Positions 42,332 through 54,287 of a stretch of DNA of 64,000 nucleotides are shown here, one piece after another (position 1 is the first letter of the stretch; each line of letters opens with the position of its first letter). The DNA lies in the NCBI GenBank assembly GCA_030704615.1, contig CM060733.1:76546907-76610906 (forward strand). Reading direction: 5' to 3'. The position numbers were made by a program, and so were the translations under genes. Below the pieces are notes generated by a model, which searched no databases, was not told the origin of the DNA, and worked only from the letters and a program-made list of their open reading frames with translations. The DNA comes from Takakia lepidozioides. Its lineage: Eukaryota; Streptophyta; Takakiopsida; Takakiales; Takakiaceae.

Positions 42332-43998
42332 ATTCCCATCGTCAAGCTTTTCACTTGGATCACCAATTTGAGGTCTTTCTTTTAAAAAGGAACGAGAATG
42401 GTCATACTTTTGTGCCAACAGTTATACCAAATTTTTTAGTATAATAGAAATATGCAATGAGTTAAAATAATTTATAAATTGTATAAAGCTAACAAAGGGC
42501 TTCCTCCCCTTTTCCTCTAAAAGAAAACAAATTTCATTGTAAGAGATACCAAAAAGTAATAGCTAACCCCTAAAGGACGAAGCGAGGGGTCCACCTCCCC
42601 TAGATGTGAGTGGATGGAGGTGGGCCCCAAGATAAAGTGAAGGGGTTAGGGAGAAGCACACGTGTGAATTTAAAGCGCATCAAAATATTAAAATTTCTGT
42701 TCCCTAGATTTTTTTTAAAGTCCAAATTAGGCGTTGACTTGTCTACGTGGCAGGCTAAATGAGGAATCTTGCAAACAACATCTAGGGCTCAGATTTTATC
42801 AAAATTCCAAATTTTTTTGACAATGCACTTGGTAATGTTAGTGTGCACTTACTTACCACAGGAGTTAGAAAAAAAATATCATGTCATGGCTCTACTTGGG
42901 TAAGAGGCCAATCCATATAATTTACCCCTAGATTTCACATACAAAGCACCCCCACTTTATTTTTGGCAGATTCACCTGATTTTTGGTGTGAGGGTTTGGG
43001 ATGTAGCACTACACTAGAATATGACACTTTTTTTCCCAGAAATTTTTTGCAACATTGATTTTTTTCTTGGTCAAAAATCAAGTTTTGGTTTTTGTTTTTC
43101 ATTTTCCAAAAAATGCACCATTTTCAATTGTTATAATCTCCCAAACAAAATGGTGGAATCTCAAAAAATTTGGGGTGCATGTGCATCTGGTAGGTAGGTA
43201 TGACTTTGTACAGTTCATCCATGTGGATGAAGGGGGGTTAGGGAGCCAGAGGCTTACATGTGAAGTTTTGTCCCAAAATCCAAAAAGAGGTCTCATCCTT
43301 TAAGGGCTAAACATTGTGTTAGAGTGCTATTACCTAAACTATCATTTTAGTGATATACAACTTGTGCCCATACTTTGCTAAAAACTCATTGTAAGCAAAA
43401 TAAGCAAAATTACAGAAAAGAAAAATTAAAAACAGAGGTGGTGAGAACAATCCTACTTAAAAATGCATTGTTACCCCTGAGTAGTTTGTGGTGGGAAGGT
43501 TGAGACATGGTCACGGTATGCCCAATTTGCTTTTCTAATGAGGAATCATGTGCCTCCGGTTTCTCCAGCAAAGCTTCTTCTTACATCTATTTTTTACCAA
43601 CAAAACTCTCCATTTTTAAAAACATTGTGAGCTTGTTGCCAACTTGGCTTGGACTTTGATTTTTATTCATTCTATGGTATTTGGCAGCATTTTGCTCACA
43701 CTTTTCCTTTGCTTTCATTGCTCAATAATATTCAGCCGGGTCAGTCTTTAGCTGCATGCTCTAAGATACCAATTTTCTGCAACTGGCATCCCCTGTGTTA
43801 CTGGACAGTCATTTGTCGTTATTGACCATATGAACTACATCCTGTTTCAATATTTCATCTGTACATATGGATGAAATATTCCATGTACACCTGTCTTGAA
43901 CTAATTCGTTTGCCAATCTGTAATATCGGTACAATATTCGAGAACCTTTTGCAGCGTCCCGGGCAGGCTGGGGCAGGCCGATAAAAAAAAGTAAAAAT
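42332..43998. other. No gene seen; possible small TIR element at 42563-43308
   Basis: No supported gene. CTAACCCCTAAAGGACGAAG at ~42563 resembles the reverse complement of the sequence ending near 43308 (TTTAGCCCTTAAAGGATGAG), with CTAA outside both ends. That may be a ~745-bp non-autonomous inverted-repeat element, but the interior does not pair. Confidence 0.4.
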
Positions 43999-44226
43999 CA
44001 GTAGCTCAGATGGTTAAGTGCACTGAGTGCCACCCAGATGATTCTGGGGTCAAATTTTGCTACTGACGGGTGTTGGTATGGTTCCTGGGCGGTGTCCCAC
44101 TCATTCGCCTCCATGGCGCATAAATGAAAGAGGTTATTTTCTCCTCTCACTACTCAGGGGCCTGATTTGTGAGCTGTCGCTCCCAGGTGTTTCCCTTTAA
44201 AAATAAATAAAAATAAAAATAAAAAT
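43999..44226 (+). mobile_element. tRNA-derived SINE with A-rich tail
   Basis: The head 43999-44065 starts CAGTAGC and ends GCTACTG, a perfect 7-bp acceptor-type stem. It has TAGCTCAGATGGTTAA (A box) and GGGTCAAATTTTGC (B box). A body of ~120 bp follows, then an AAAAT-rich tail (44199-44226). This is the plan of a plant tRNA-derived SINE copied by LINE machinery in trans. No clear target duplication seen. Confidence 0.8.
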
Positions 44227-44329
44227 TGGGCCGAGCAGAACGGGATTTGTGCACCTGAACCATGCCAACTGTCTGGCATCCAGGTGAATTCATCCATCCA
44301 TCCATCTTTCCAGTCCACCGACCTCCATC

Positions 44330-44575
44330 CATCCAGTCGAACGTCGTCCATCCTTTGTTCGTCCATTCCACTCACCCTCAGCCATCCATTCAAACGTCGT
44401 CCATCCTTTGTTCGTCTCTTCCACTCACCTCTATCCATCCGTGAAACGTCGTCCATCCTTTGTTCGTCTCTTCCACTCACCTCCATCCATCCAGTTAAAC
44501 GTCGTCCATCCTTTGTTCGTTTCGTCCACTCACCTCTATCCATCCAGTCCAACGTCTCCATCCTTTGTTTCTCGT
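44330..44575. repeat. Minisatellite, ~53-bp unit
   Basis: ACGTCGTCCATCCTTTGTTC starts at 44341, 44394, 44446, 44499 and, variant, 44552: about five units of 52-53 bp with internal CCATCC strings. The reverse strand happens to stay open (WTKRTKDGRRL...), which I take as a by-product of the period, not a gene. Confidence 0.9.
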
Positions 44576-44599
44576 TTTCATTCTACAGAGTTCGTCGTT

Positions 44600-45822
44600 G
44601 GTGCTTTCACTACTTTACGAGGATATCATTATTCTCATATATAATTTCCAGCTAATCAAAAAGCCTGCTACCCAAAAAAACAAAGCTTGATGTATTTTAT
44701 GGTGAAATGAAATATGCGATGAGCTGGCAGGTGCCAAAAATTACGGGATTAGTTAAACGAAAAGTGAAGACCTAGATTTACTTTTGTCACCGTTGGTACC
44801 CCTTGTGCGGGGTAGGCTCCTTCCTGGCTCGCGAGAGAGAAGACCCTGTCTGCCTCGCTCGCTCGCTCTCCGTGTATGGACTGCGCCTGGGATGGACGCG
44901 CTGTGCATCTACAACCGTTCCGCGCTGTTTCGGAGGGCTTCATTCCACGCGCCAACACTTTGATTTGCTTTTCTCCGTGGTCTGATGTTTCGGAATGCTG
45001 TAGCGATCTCTGTCTGTTGCTCTGTGAAATGTCTGGAAGATCTGCGTGGTTACGTCTCAATGGAAAGTGATGATGATTGTCTTAATCAGTGCGCGTCTGC
45101 TTGACATGATATTCCTGAAGGGAACTACATTCGTACTCGGAGGTTGTGTATAAAGTATCAGGATCGCAATTGCGAGCGAATCGTTTGGCGAGTTGTCGTG
45201 GATGGGAGAAAGTTGACAGACAGGCGGGAGTTGTTGGAACAGGATGAGATGTCTGTATGCGGAGCTGCAGACTAAATTCCACACTGCACCCCTATTCCTC
45301 GTATCTCCTACTGAAGCGAACATACTCTGCCTCTCAAGCTTAAGTTGCTGAGGAACTGATAATACTTGCACAGATAGTCTCCGCGGAAAACATGTCCCAA
45401 GCCACCTAGTGGATTTTGCTTGCTCATTCTGTCGAATTTGAAGAGGATTAAGAAATAGAATCATTTGACCCGCTTCCCGCTCATTCCAGTGGCTGAGGGA
45501 CATAAGCCGGTATTCCATCGAGCGACAAGCAACTCTCCGAGTTAACAGCATCAGACTTCATAACGGCTCAGCATATACTTATCGATTGATGTGACGGCTC
45601 CTGGCTGCAGCAATGCACAATATGATGTTGTTTCAAGAGCTTCATTCTTCAGGATTTCTCCTGATCCGCTACTAGATGAGTTACCGTCCTTTCGCATTGG
45701 GCCACTTTGCGTAAGAGAACTACTTTCGCATTCATCCAGCCAAGGAAGACGAGTACTTAGCCGCAGAGTCTTAAGCACCTTAGTGAAACGTTCATAAGAA
45801 TTGAGTTGGCGGCAACCTAACA
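44600..45822 (+). promoter_or_regulatory. Upstream region of the MUN-domain gene
   Basis: 1.2 kb without a supported gene directly before the start codon at 45823. It should hold the promoter and 5' leader. I see no convincing TATA box. A run of CTCGCTCG at ~44862 and several upstream ATGs are present. Upstream exons cannot be excluded. Confidence 0.35.
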
Positions 45823-46001
45823 ATGGCACCATCTGCCACAGCAATGTCGAGTATAAAACATGGAACATCGACTGGCGCTGACATCAATGTCCTTGGGACT
45901 CCTTTTCCTCCATTGAAAGTGGAGTTTTCAGGTGAATAAAATTGAGTTTCTATTTATTTATTGATCGTCACCTGCAGATAGAATGCCTCTAGTCAACCAA
46001 C

Positions 46002-46098
<97 letters not shown>

Positions 46099-49000
46099 TG
46101 CCTTCTTTGGTGGGGTGGATTTGCACTACCATTAGATTGCTGGGTCAAAGCATCTGCTGATTGTCAGGGCAGGCTGTGGGTAGTACGATCACTTTGAGAC
46201 GAGTTAATGTGGTCAATTAACCAGTCTAAAACCAAAATGGCTGCAGACGATGACCTCAGAGAAACAGCTTATGAGATACTTGTGGCTGCCAGTGGGAGTT
46301 CTGCAATGAGTGCAAGGAGCATGGGGCCTGGAGGTCGAAGCAAAGCTGCTGAGAAATCTCTTACCTCGGCTGCCGCCAGTCGCGTGAAGAAGGCTCTAGG
46401 TCTTCATTCCAAGGGTCCTAAGGATCTGCAAAGCTCATCATCATCTAAAATTAAGAAGCCTGTCACAGTTGCGGAAATCATGAGGGTACAAATGCAGGTC
46501 TCTGAACAAAGTGATATGCGGACTCGGCGGGCTCTCTCTCGGGCTGCAGCAGGACAGGTACTAACAGGGATTTCTGTCCTTTGAAACAAACACTATTTTT
46601 TTCTAGCCTCTCGTGAAAGATTCTGGCTTGCTGCTTCATTGACATGCATCCTCACGGAGGCTGAATGTTATGTCCTCTATGATGCTTAACTATGCACATA
46701 AGCTCTCTTGAACTCGATTAATATCCAGGAAACTATCTGTAATTCCATGGCTGGGGGGCAGCCCGAGGAAACTTAGTTTTCAAGCGGATTAGCAGGTTGG
46801 TCTGCTGCTGGCAGTGTGGTACTGACAGTCTGGAGTAGTTCAATGAGACTAATGCAGAGGAAAGCCCCTACAAAGCTTCACAACATTACTTCTGGCATTG
46901 GTCCCCCCATAACTATAGATGCAGCAAGTATCACCTTCCACTGAGCTGAACAGATCGATTGGATAGAACTGTGAGCAGTTTTTTACTCGAAGGCTGGTTC
47001 AAAACTTCCGAATTCCAGCAGCATTCAAATTGGAAGTTTGTCTGTGATATACAGCAGCTCCAAGGAAATCTTGTATCAGACAACAAAGTTATTACCCTTT
47101 TACAGTTCCAAGTCTTCATGTCATGTTGATGACTCGTCTTTTGCTAAGAATTGCCCTTCGTAGAGAGGGAAGTTGAAACCCTGTTCTGCTTTTGGTGACG
47201 TTGATGGATTTGGTGTTGTTGATTTTCCAGGCCAGTAAGCGCAGTGAGTTGATGTTGGTTCCACTGGAACTGTTGCAAAACATTGGGTCTTCTGCCTTCA
47301 CAGATCAGAAAGAATATCAACGTTGGTTGAAGCGCCAGCTACGAGTGTTGGAAGCAGGTCTTCTTGCCCATCCCTTGGTGCAAGGAGATGGGGGGCTAGA
47401 CTCACTTCGTTTGAAACAAACCTTACAGGACATGCCTAACAAATCTGTGGAAACAGGAAAGAATTCAGAGACTATGCAAGCCTTGCGCAATGCAGCTATG
47501 GGACGTGCTACAAGGGCCTTAAATGGCGAGTATGCGGATTGCCTTCACTGGGCCGACGGGTTCCCTTTGAATGTATATCTGTACAAGGCACTCCTCCATG
47601 CTTGCTTTGACACTCTTGAAGAAGGTTCAGTGGTTGACGAGGTGGATGACATGCTTGACTTGATCAAGAAGACATGGGGAGTCTTGGGCATTGACCAAAT
47701 GACACACAATTTGTGCTTTATGTGGGTCCTATTCCATCAATTCGTGGTAACTGGCCAAACAGAAGCTGACCTTCTTGGGGCTTCTGAGACACAGATGATC
47801 GAGGTTGCCAAGGATGCAAAGCTGCAAGTGCAGCCTGATCAGTTACAGCTGCTGAATGCTACACTTAGCACAATGCAATCTTGGGCAGAGAAAAGGCTTC
47901 TAGCATACCATGACTCATTTCCTGGGGGAGCCAAGGGGCCGATGGAGGGATTACTGTCACTGGCTATCTCAGCTGCCGAAATTCTCCATGAGGATATATC
48001 ACAGGAGTATCGGCGCCGACGGAAGGACGACTCCAATGTTGCAAGCAGCCGTATTGATGTCTATGTCCGTTCATCCATCAGGACTGCATTTGCCCAGGTA
48101 ATTGAAATCATGGCATTGCTTGATGTCCTTTTATGGATTAGTGTCCAGTGTTTTCTGATGTCTGCTGAGATACCCAAGTTAGCTCTACCTTGGTAGATTA
48201 TACTCGACAGAGTGGTTGGCTGTAGTCGTTAACTGATTGACCACCTGTTTACACTGATATTGAGGTGATAAGGTTTTCCTGAACATAGCATCAACCTAAA
48301 GGTTCTATGTTCTGCCACTTCTTCAGGTAGGTGTCCCACAGCTCAAGCTTAAAAAGCTAGTCTGTGCAGTCTTCTCGTGATGTTTTTGGAAGGCCCACCA
48401 GTCAACCTGTTGTTGGAAGACACTTATGTCTTAAGTCGTCCACATTAATGAGGGGAACAGGCGGATGACGATGAGGATGGCAGATGGAATGAATTTAATA
48501 TACAGTATTAGGCATCTGACGGAAAACAAACACCCTGACATTACCTGTACATGATATTCGAGGAGTTCATGATGGATGATTGGATTTGTTACACAACTGC
48601 ACACGGTCCTCACAGATGATGGAGAGCGTGGATATGAGGAGGAGATCGTTCAAGGGCACTGGTGGGCCCCCTCCAGCACTAGCAATCTTGGCAAATGACA
48701 CATCAACTCTTGCATCAGAGGAAGTAGACAACTTCAGCCCTGTGCTAAAGAGATGGCACCCATACGCAGCAGGTGTTGCTGCTGCCACACTCCATGCTTG
48801 CTACAGGAGAGAATTCAAACAATATCTGTCAGGGACAACCTCTCTAACAACTGACACAGTGCAAATACTGGAGGCAGCTGACCAACTGGAGAAGCACCTA
48901 GTACAAATTGCAGTGGAAGATGGTGTTGAGTGTGAAGATGGAGGGAAGGGATTGATCCGAGAGATGCCACCCTTTGAAGCGGACACTGCTGTGGCAGATC

Positions 49001-51171
49001 TATCCAAGAAGTGGGTTTCAGACAAGCTGGAGAGAATGGGAGACTGGGTGAGTCGCAACGTCCAACAAGAGGTACCGTACCTTGCATACACTCTCTCTCC
49101 ACACACACCCAGCTTTTGTAAGAAAGCAATTGCTGAAGGAAATCTCCCATGAGGGATTGTATACGACTCATGACTGAAGGAATTCGCAGAGCTACTCAAT
49201 CATACTGAGTTACTCTAATAGTAGTCATTTTTTCGGAAAATGAAAATGTGGCAAAAAAGACTATTCTGTGCAATCATAGCACTGGGGTTCTTCAATGCCA
49301 CCAACTGGAAACCCGTGATACGCAGAGTGGCCACACTTTGTGGGCTAGATAGGATTGTGATATGGTAACGGTTTACGGCGTTGTTGAACCTAGGGCAGTG
49401 AAGCCTGTGGTTTCAATATCATTACTCATAGAAGACCCTTGATTTACAGAAGGACAGAAGACGGGGACATGATTGGATTTCAGTCACCTTGTTACCTGAT
49501 TGCTTACCCCATGTGAAAGTCCCAGCGCATTAGTCATGTAGATCCATAGAGGATCAACCTTCTTCGAAGTTCCACCAAGTTTCCTGAATTTGGTGAGTCT
49601 CCTTCGCAGTCTAACAGACAGATTTGGGTGGTTTGTGCAGCAATGGCAGCCGAATGCCATTAGAGAGCGTTATGCCCGCTCGGTGGTGGAGGTGCTTCGG
49701 ATCATGGAGGAAACACTAGAAGCCTTTTTTGAACTACCTGTATCACAATACCCTGACCTCTTGCAAGACTTGGTGACCGGGTTAGATAAGGCGCTGCAGC
49801 GCTATGCTTCCCAAACTGTAGCCCCCTGTGGTATGCTCCCTTGCTCCATGATATTTAATACTCAAACTGGATTTAGACACCATGTTGTCAAATTCCTTGA
49901 AAGCTGATTCTTTGCTTGACTGTTTCTGGATCCGAGGACACTTCGTGGTTTTACAAGCACCTGTGCTGCTTTCAGAGCCAGCTGCCTTGCATGTAGTGAT
50001 ATACTTGTGCTCACTCAATTATGCTATGGGACAGTGCTTGCTCGGGTGACTTTCTGTGAGAGAAAATCCGCCTTGCAACTCCTCTTACTTCCAATCTCAG
50101 CATCTTTACCTGCCTACTGACCTCTTTCCAACAGGCAGGATGAATTGGTAAGAGGAGGAAAGCGTTGATCCTTTTGTGCATCCCAACTCACAAAGATGGT
50201 ATATCCTGCATGAACTGAAGGATAGAATCAAGCTACGCTGTGAACCTGATCTTTGACCTAAATGCTTCTCTATTCGGGTTTTTGCAGGCACCAAAGACTT
50301 GCACATTCCGTCTTTACCACCTCTCACACGATGCAAGACCAGCAGCAAGTCATGGCTTGGCTTGCACAAGAGCAAAGGGAGGGCTGAAGAAAGCAATGGC
50401 AGCACTACACACCGGGGGCCTGCTACTGGTGGGGATGCCTTCAGTCTGCCCTATCTATGTGTCCGCATCAATACCCTACAACACATCATCACAGAACTGG
50501 AGTTCATTGAAAAGAAGATCCGTTTTGGCTGGCAAAAAGACCCCACTGTTACGTCCAATGGTGGTAAAAGTGCTAAGAGTGCGAAGTCGAAACCTGCCGC
50601 TCCCCCTCCAGTTGCCTTATCAGTCGACAGCAGTTTCAAGAGAACAAGGGGGCAAGTCCAGGAGGGTGTCCAGCAGCTGATTGAACTTGCTGCATATAGG
50701 GTTGCTTTCTCAGACTTAAGGGGTACATTTTGGGAGGGGCTTTATGTGGGAAGGGTGGCAAATGCCAGAATCTCTAGTGTTACTGAGCAGCTGGACGCCA
50801 AATTAGGGATCATAGCTGACACTTCTTCAGATCGCCTAAGGAATCCTGTTGTGGGGGCCCTTATGCGGGCGTGCTTTGAATGTTTCCTGTTAGTTCTTTT
50901 GGCTGGCGGGCCATCTCGTGCATTCACAGTTAGCGACGCAGACATCCTTAAGGAGGATTTTGGAAACCTCAAGGACCTCTTCAAGGCTGATGGAGAGGGG
51001 TTGCCATCAGATGTGGTGGAAAAGGCAGCTGCCCGTGCAGCACAGGTCCTGTCGTTGTTTGATCTTCCCAGTAATGAGCTCATTGAAATTTTCACATCTT
51101 TGGATGGGGTGGCAAGCAGATCAGGATCCAGACTCTCCCTTCCCCCGACTACAGGAGTTTGGAGCGCATCA
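45823..51171 (+). CDS. MUN-domain (DUF810, UNC-13-homologue/PATROL1 family) protein
   Basis: Six exons fit one frame: 45823-45931, 46247-46557, 47231-48097, 48616-49071, 49641-49830 and 50288 to beyond 51171, all with GT-AG introns. That makes 939 codons before the assembly gap; family members have about 950-1,050, so only a short tail is missing. Landmarks: PFPPLKVEFS then DDLRETAYEIL (residues ~28-48), VPLELL, VLEAGLLAHP, HWADGFPLNVYLYKALLHAC, NLCFMWVLFHQFV, SWAEKRLLAYHDSF (~357), LCVRINTLQHI (~702) and FLLVLLAGGPSRAF (~844, MHD2 region). Plant proteins of this family are UNC-13-like tethers; PATROL1 helps deliver membrane proteins such as proton ATPase to the plasma membrane. Intron 1 contains a (GA)45 tract. 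The start codon is the first Met in the frame carrying the conserved N-terminal motif. Orthology to PATROL1 itself rather than to a sister member is not settled. Confidence 0.93.
46006..46095. repeat. (GA)45 microsatellite in intron 1
   Basis: An uninterrupted GA dinucleotide tract of 90 bp inside the 315-bp first intron of the MUN-domain gene, about 150 bp before the splice acceptor. Confidence 0.97.
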
Positions 51172-51671
51172 NNNNNNNNNNNNNNNNNNNNNNNNNNNNN
51201 NNNNNNNNNNNNNNNNNNNNNNNNNNNNNNNNNNNNNNNNNNNNNNNNNNNNNNNNNNNNNNNNNNNNNNNNNNNNNNNNNNNNNNNNNNNNNNNNNNNN
51301 NNNNNNNNNNNNNNNNNNNNNNNNNNNNNNNNNNNNNNNNNNNNNNNNNNNNNNNNNNNNNNNNNNNNNNNNNNNNNNNNNNNNNNNNNNNNNNNNNNNN
51401 NNNNNNNNNNNNNNNNNNNNNNNNNNNNNNNNNNNNNNNNNNNNNNNNNNNNNNNNNNNNNNNNNNNNNNNNNNNNNNNNNNNNNNNNNNNNNNNNNNNN
51501 NNNNNNNNNNNNNNNNNNNNNNNNNNNNNNNNNNNNNNNNNNNNNNNNNNNNNNNNNNNNNNNNNNNNNNNNNNNNNNNNNNNNNNNNNNNNNNNNNNNN
51601 NNNNNNNNNNNNNNNNNNNNNNNNNNNNNNNNNNNNNNNNNNNNNNNNNNNNNNNNNNNNNNNNNNNNNNN
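51172..51671. other. Assembly gap, 500 N
   Basis: Exactly 500 N. A round number suggests a placeholder of unknown true size. It removes the 3' end of the MUN-domain gene and most of the gypsy element before RNase H, so the order across it is not proven by the sequence. Confidence 0.98.
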
Positions 51672-53617
51672 CATCTTGAGACGACCTATCAGGGGGCGTC
51701 TTGGATGATGAGGGAAGAGAATTCGTAGTGGCTTATGCCGGTCGAACAACGCTGCAGAGACTAAATTTAGCTCATATGAGGGAGAGTGTTTAGCTGCAGT
51801 GTGGGCCGTGGCACACTTCAGGTGCTATCTAAACGGTAATCTCTTCACCCTTGTCACGGATCACCAGCCACTCAAGTGGTTGATGGAGTCAGACAAGCTT
51901 ACGGAGAAGCTTGCATGGTGGGCACTCATACTTCAAGAATATGACTTTCACGTTGTGCATCAACCGGATTTGGTTAATCGGGATGCGGATAGGTTGAGTC
52001 GCAATCCATGCATGAGCCAGCAGGATGACACTGGAGCTCGGTGGCATGGTGAGACGGACGAGGAGATGGTGCCCGGATGGCACACATCTTCATTTCCGTG
52101 TATCTTGGCAGCGGAAGGGCAGGTTGGACGTACAACAGGGATGACTGTAAGCCGAGTGTCTGAGGACCCTGAGGCCAGCGATGAGCCACGTGGCACTAGA
52201 GATATACATGAGGATTCAGATGTGTTGGACTATCTCCGCACTGGAGACACAGCAGCCACTGTAACTGCCAAAGAGAAGGATCGGATCCTACAACGAGCCA
52301 AGAGGTTCAAGTGGGAGGGGACACACCTACTCCGAGTATGGGAGGATGATCGAGTGAGGATTGTGCCTCACCCAGCACAGCGGGCACGGTTAGTGCGGCA
52401 TGCCCATGAGGAGTTGGGGCATTTTGGGGTGCGACGCACCCATAGTCTACTGCAGTGGCAGTATTGGTGGCATGGTATGCACACAGAGGTGCAACAATTT
52501 GTGGCTAGGTGCATGGTATGTGACAGGGTGCGTGCTTTATTTAACGCCCCTACACCACAATTACACCCTCTTCCGATCATGGGATTGGGCTACAGGTGGA
52601 GTCTTGACTACGCAGGGCCGTTGCCACCCACAACAAGTACGTGTTGGTGATGGTGGAGCACTTCTCCAAGTGGATCGAGTTGGTTCCATTGCCTGATAAA
52701 GCTAGTGAGGGAGCTGCGTATGCATTCTTGGATCGTGTACTTAGCCGATTCGGTGCTCCAACTGAGGTACTCACGGATCAAGGGAGAGAGTTCTTGGGGG
52801 AGTTTCAGGCGTTGTGTGACAAGGCCTTATTAGACCATCGCACCACTTCTCGGGATCATCCTCAGGCCGATGGCTTGGCAGAGAGGGTTGTGCAAACGGT
52901 TAAGAGGGGTTTGCGCAAGTATGGCTTGCAGAAGAGACACCTTAGAGATTGGGACCTTCAGCTACCCTGGTTAGCCATGGGCTACAGGTTCAGCAAGCAA
53001 GCATCACTCGTTCTCGCCTTATTTCCTTCTCTTTGGCCGAGAGCCAGATGTGTCTGCATCTATTCGCAGGGAGGTTGCAGTAGTCCTCAATCCTGACAAT
53101 CCGGATGTGTGGGATGTGTATGTGGTCAGCGCGTGGAATTGTTCAAGAAAGTCATGCCCATGGCGAACCTTGCCATTTGCACAATATCGTGATACGTTGA
53201 GGTATGCTATTATACGTGGTGGGGGCTATCGTCCTGGGGTTCGGAGATTTCACCCTGGTGACTATGTTTATCTGCAGCAGACTGCTCCAACGACCCTGGA
53301 TGTGACTACAGGATGTGTTATTTCGAGAGGTATTGCCCTCAGGCGTCCTGATCTTGGAGGGTCGGGATGACATGACTTGGAAAGACCATGTGCATAATTG
53401 CGCGCCATGTCACCTTCCGAATGTCGATGGCAGGATTGACCCAAACCTGGCAGTGGTACCTACAAGTTTGAGGTGCATGTTATGTGGGTCTACTAGAGGG
53501 GCAGCCACCATGCTGGTGTGTGATCGATGCTCTAGAGGTTGGCATATGGGATGCTTGACTCCACCTCTTGAGATGGTTCCTGATAGGGATTGGTTATGTC
53601 TGCATTGCATTGGATAG
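51672..53617 (+). pseudogene. Ty3/gypsy polyprotein: RNase H, integrase, PHD tail
   Basis: RNase H: LDDEGREFVVAYAGR (51696-51745), frameshift, then SYEGECLAAVWAVAHFRCYL and TDHQPLKWLM, ADRLSRN. Integrase: an HHCC zinc module (HAHEELGHFG...CMVCDR, ~52400-52530), first catalytic Asp in SLDYAGPL (~52602), frameshift near 52638, second in LTDQGREFLG (~52773) and Glu in AERVVQTVKRGL (~52880). The C-terminal region has FHPGDYVYLQQ and, after another shift, GVLILEGRDD and NCAPCHLPNVDGRIDPNLAV, followed by a PHD finger. Reverse transcriptase and everything upstream lie in the gap. The three frameshifts make it inactive. Confidence 0.88.
53455..53617 (+). pseudogene. PHD finger at the end of the gypsy integrase
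   Basis: LRCMLCGSTRGAATMLVCDR followed by CSRGWHMGCLTPPLEMVPDR and DWLCLHC fits the PHD C4-H-C3 pattern exactly (CxxC, CxxC, HxxC, CxxC), with the usual conserved Trp before the last pair. PHD fingers read histone H3 tails, often by methylation state at Lys4. The position corresponds to the chromodomain of plant chromoviruses, so a role in target-site choice is a reasonable inference. The stop codon follows immediately after IG. Confidence 0.88.
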
Positions 53618-53873
53618 TGGGAGTGGATACAACCATGGAAGGCTAACAAGAATGCAAGGCCAAGCTACTAGGAGACCAACACACGAGATTCTGGCTCAAG
53701 TTCACAGATTGCAAGACGACGACTAACGATGGGACTACTCTTGTACCCGGCCTCTTGGTCTGTAGAGTTTGAGTACAATAGGAACAGTGATAGAGGACTT
53801 AGTACGGCTGTGGCTATTACATCTTGTAGCTATCTGGAGTTAAAAGGACCTAACCACCAGCTAGGGGGGCGAT

Positions 53874-54287
53874 TGTGATAGACTACTTTATTGTGCATAT
53901 ATGTGTGGTGTGGTTTGGACATCGATGTAGTTGTGTAGTGATACGTATGCGCACGACAGCTGTCAAGTTAAATAAACACAGTGTGAAACTAACTAGAATA
54001 AATCTAGTTATTTGTATTTAACACTTGAAATTAGTTCAAATGTTAAGTCAGGTGTCAAGATTAGCTTGACACCTGAACCATCTTATCTTCACGAGCTCGT
54101 CAGTCGTGCGGCTCATCTCTCTCGAGTTGAGCCTGCACGACCGAGCTCCCTCACTGCTTAACATCTGAGTGTACTTATGGAGGGAGAGTAGGATGTTGTG
54201 GGGTGGAGTCCCCATAGCTTGGGGTGCCCCTGGCTCGACTCTTATTTTAACGAGTGATTGTGTTGTGTTTGTGTTTCTATGTCATCA
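53874..54287 (+). mobile_element. 3' LTR of the gypsy element (approximate ends)
   Basis: A purine-rich tract (AGCTAGGGGGGCGAT) ends at 53873 and is followed by TGTGATAGAC. A matching end CTATGTCA(TCA) lies at 54277-54287, giving an LTR of about 410 bp. The 5' LTR is in or beyond the gap, so neither the ends nor a target duplication can be confirmed. Confidence 0.6.

Noticed and set aside
43999-44065. Functional tRNA gene
   Set aside because: The acceptor-type stem is perfect but the D and anticodon arms are poor, and an A-tailed SINE body follows directly.
44154-44561. 135-codon Trp/Asp/Gly-rich minus-strand frame
   Set aside because: Created by the 53-bp minisatellite; the peptide repeats with the DNA period and overlaps the SINE.
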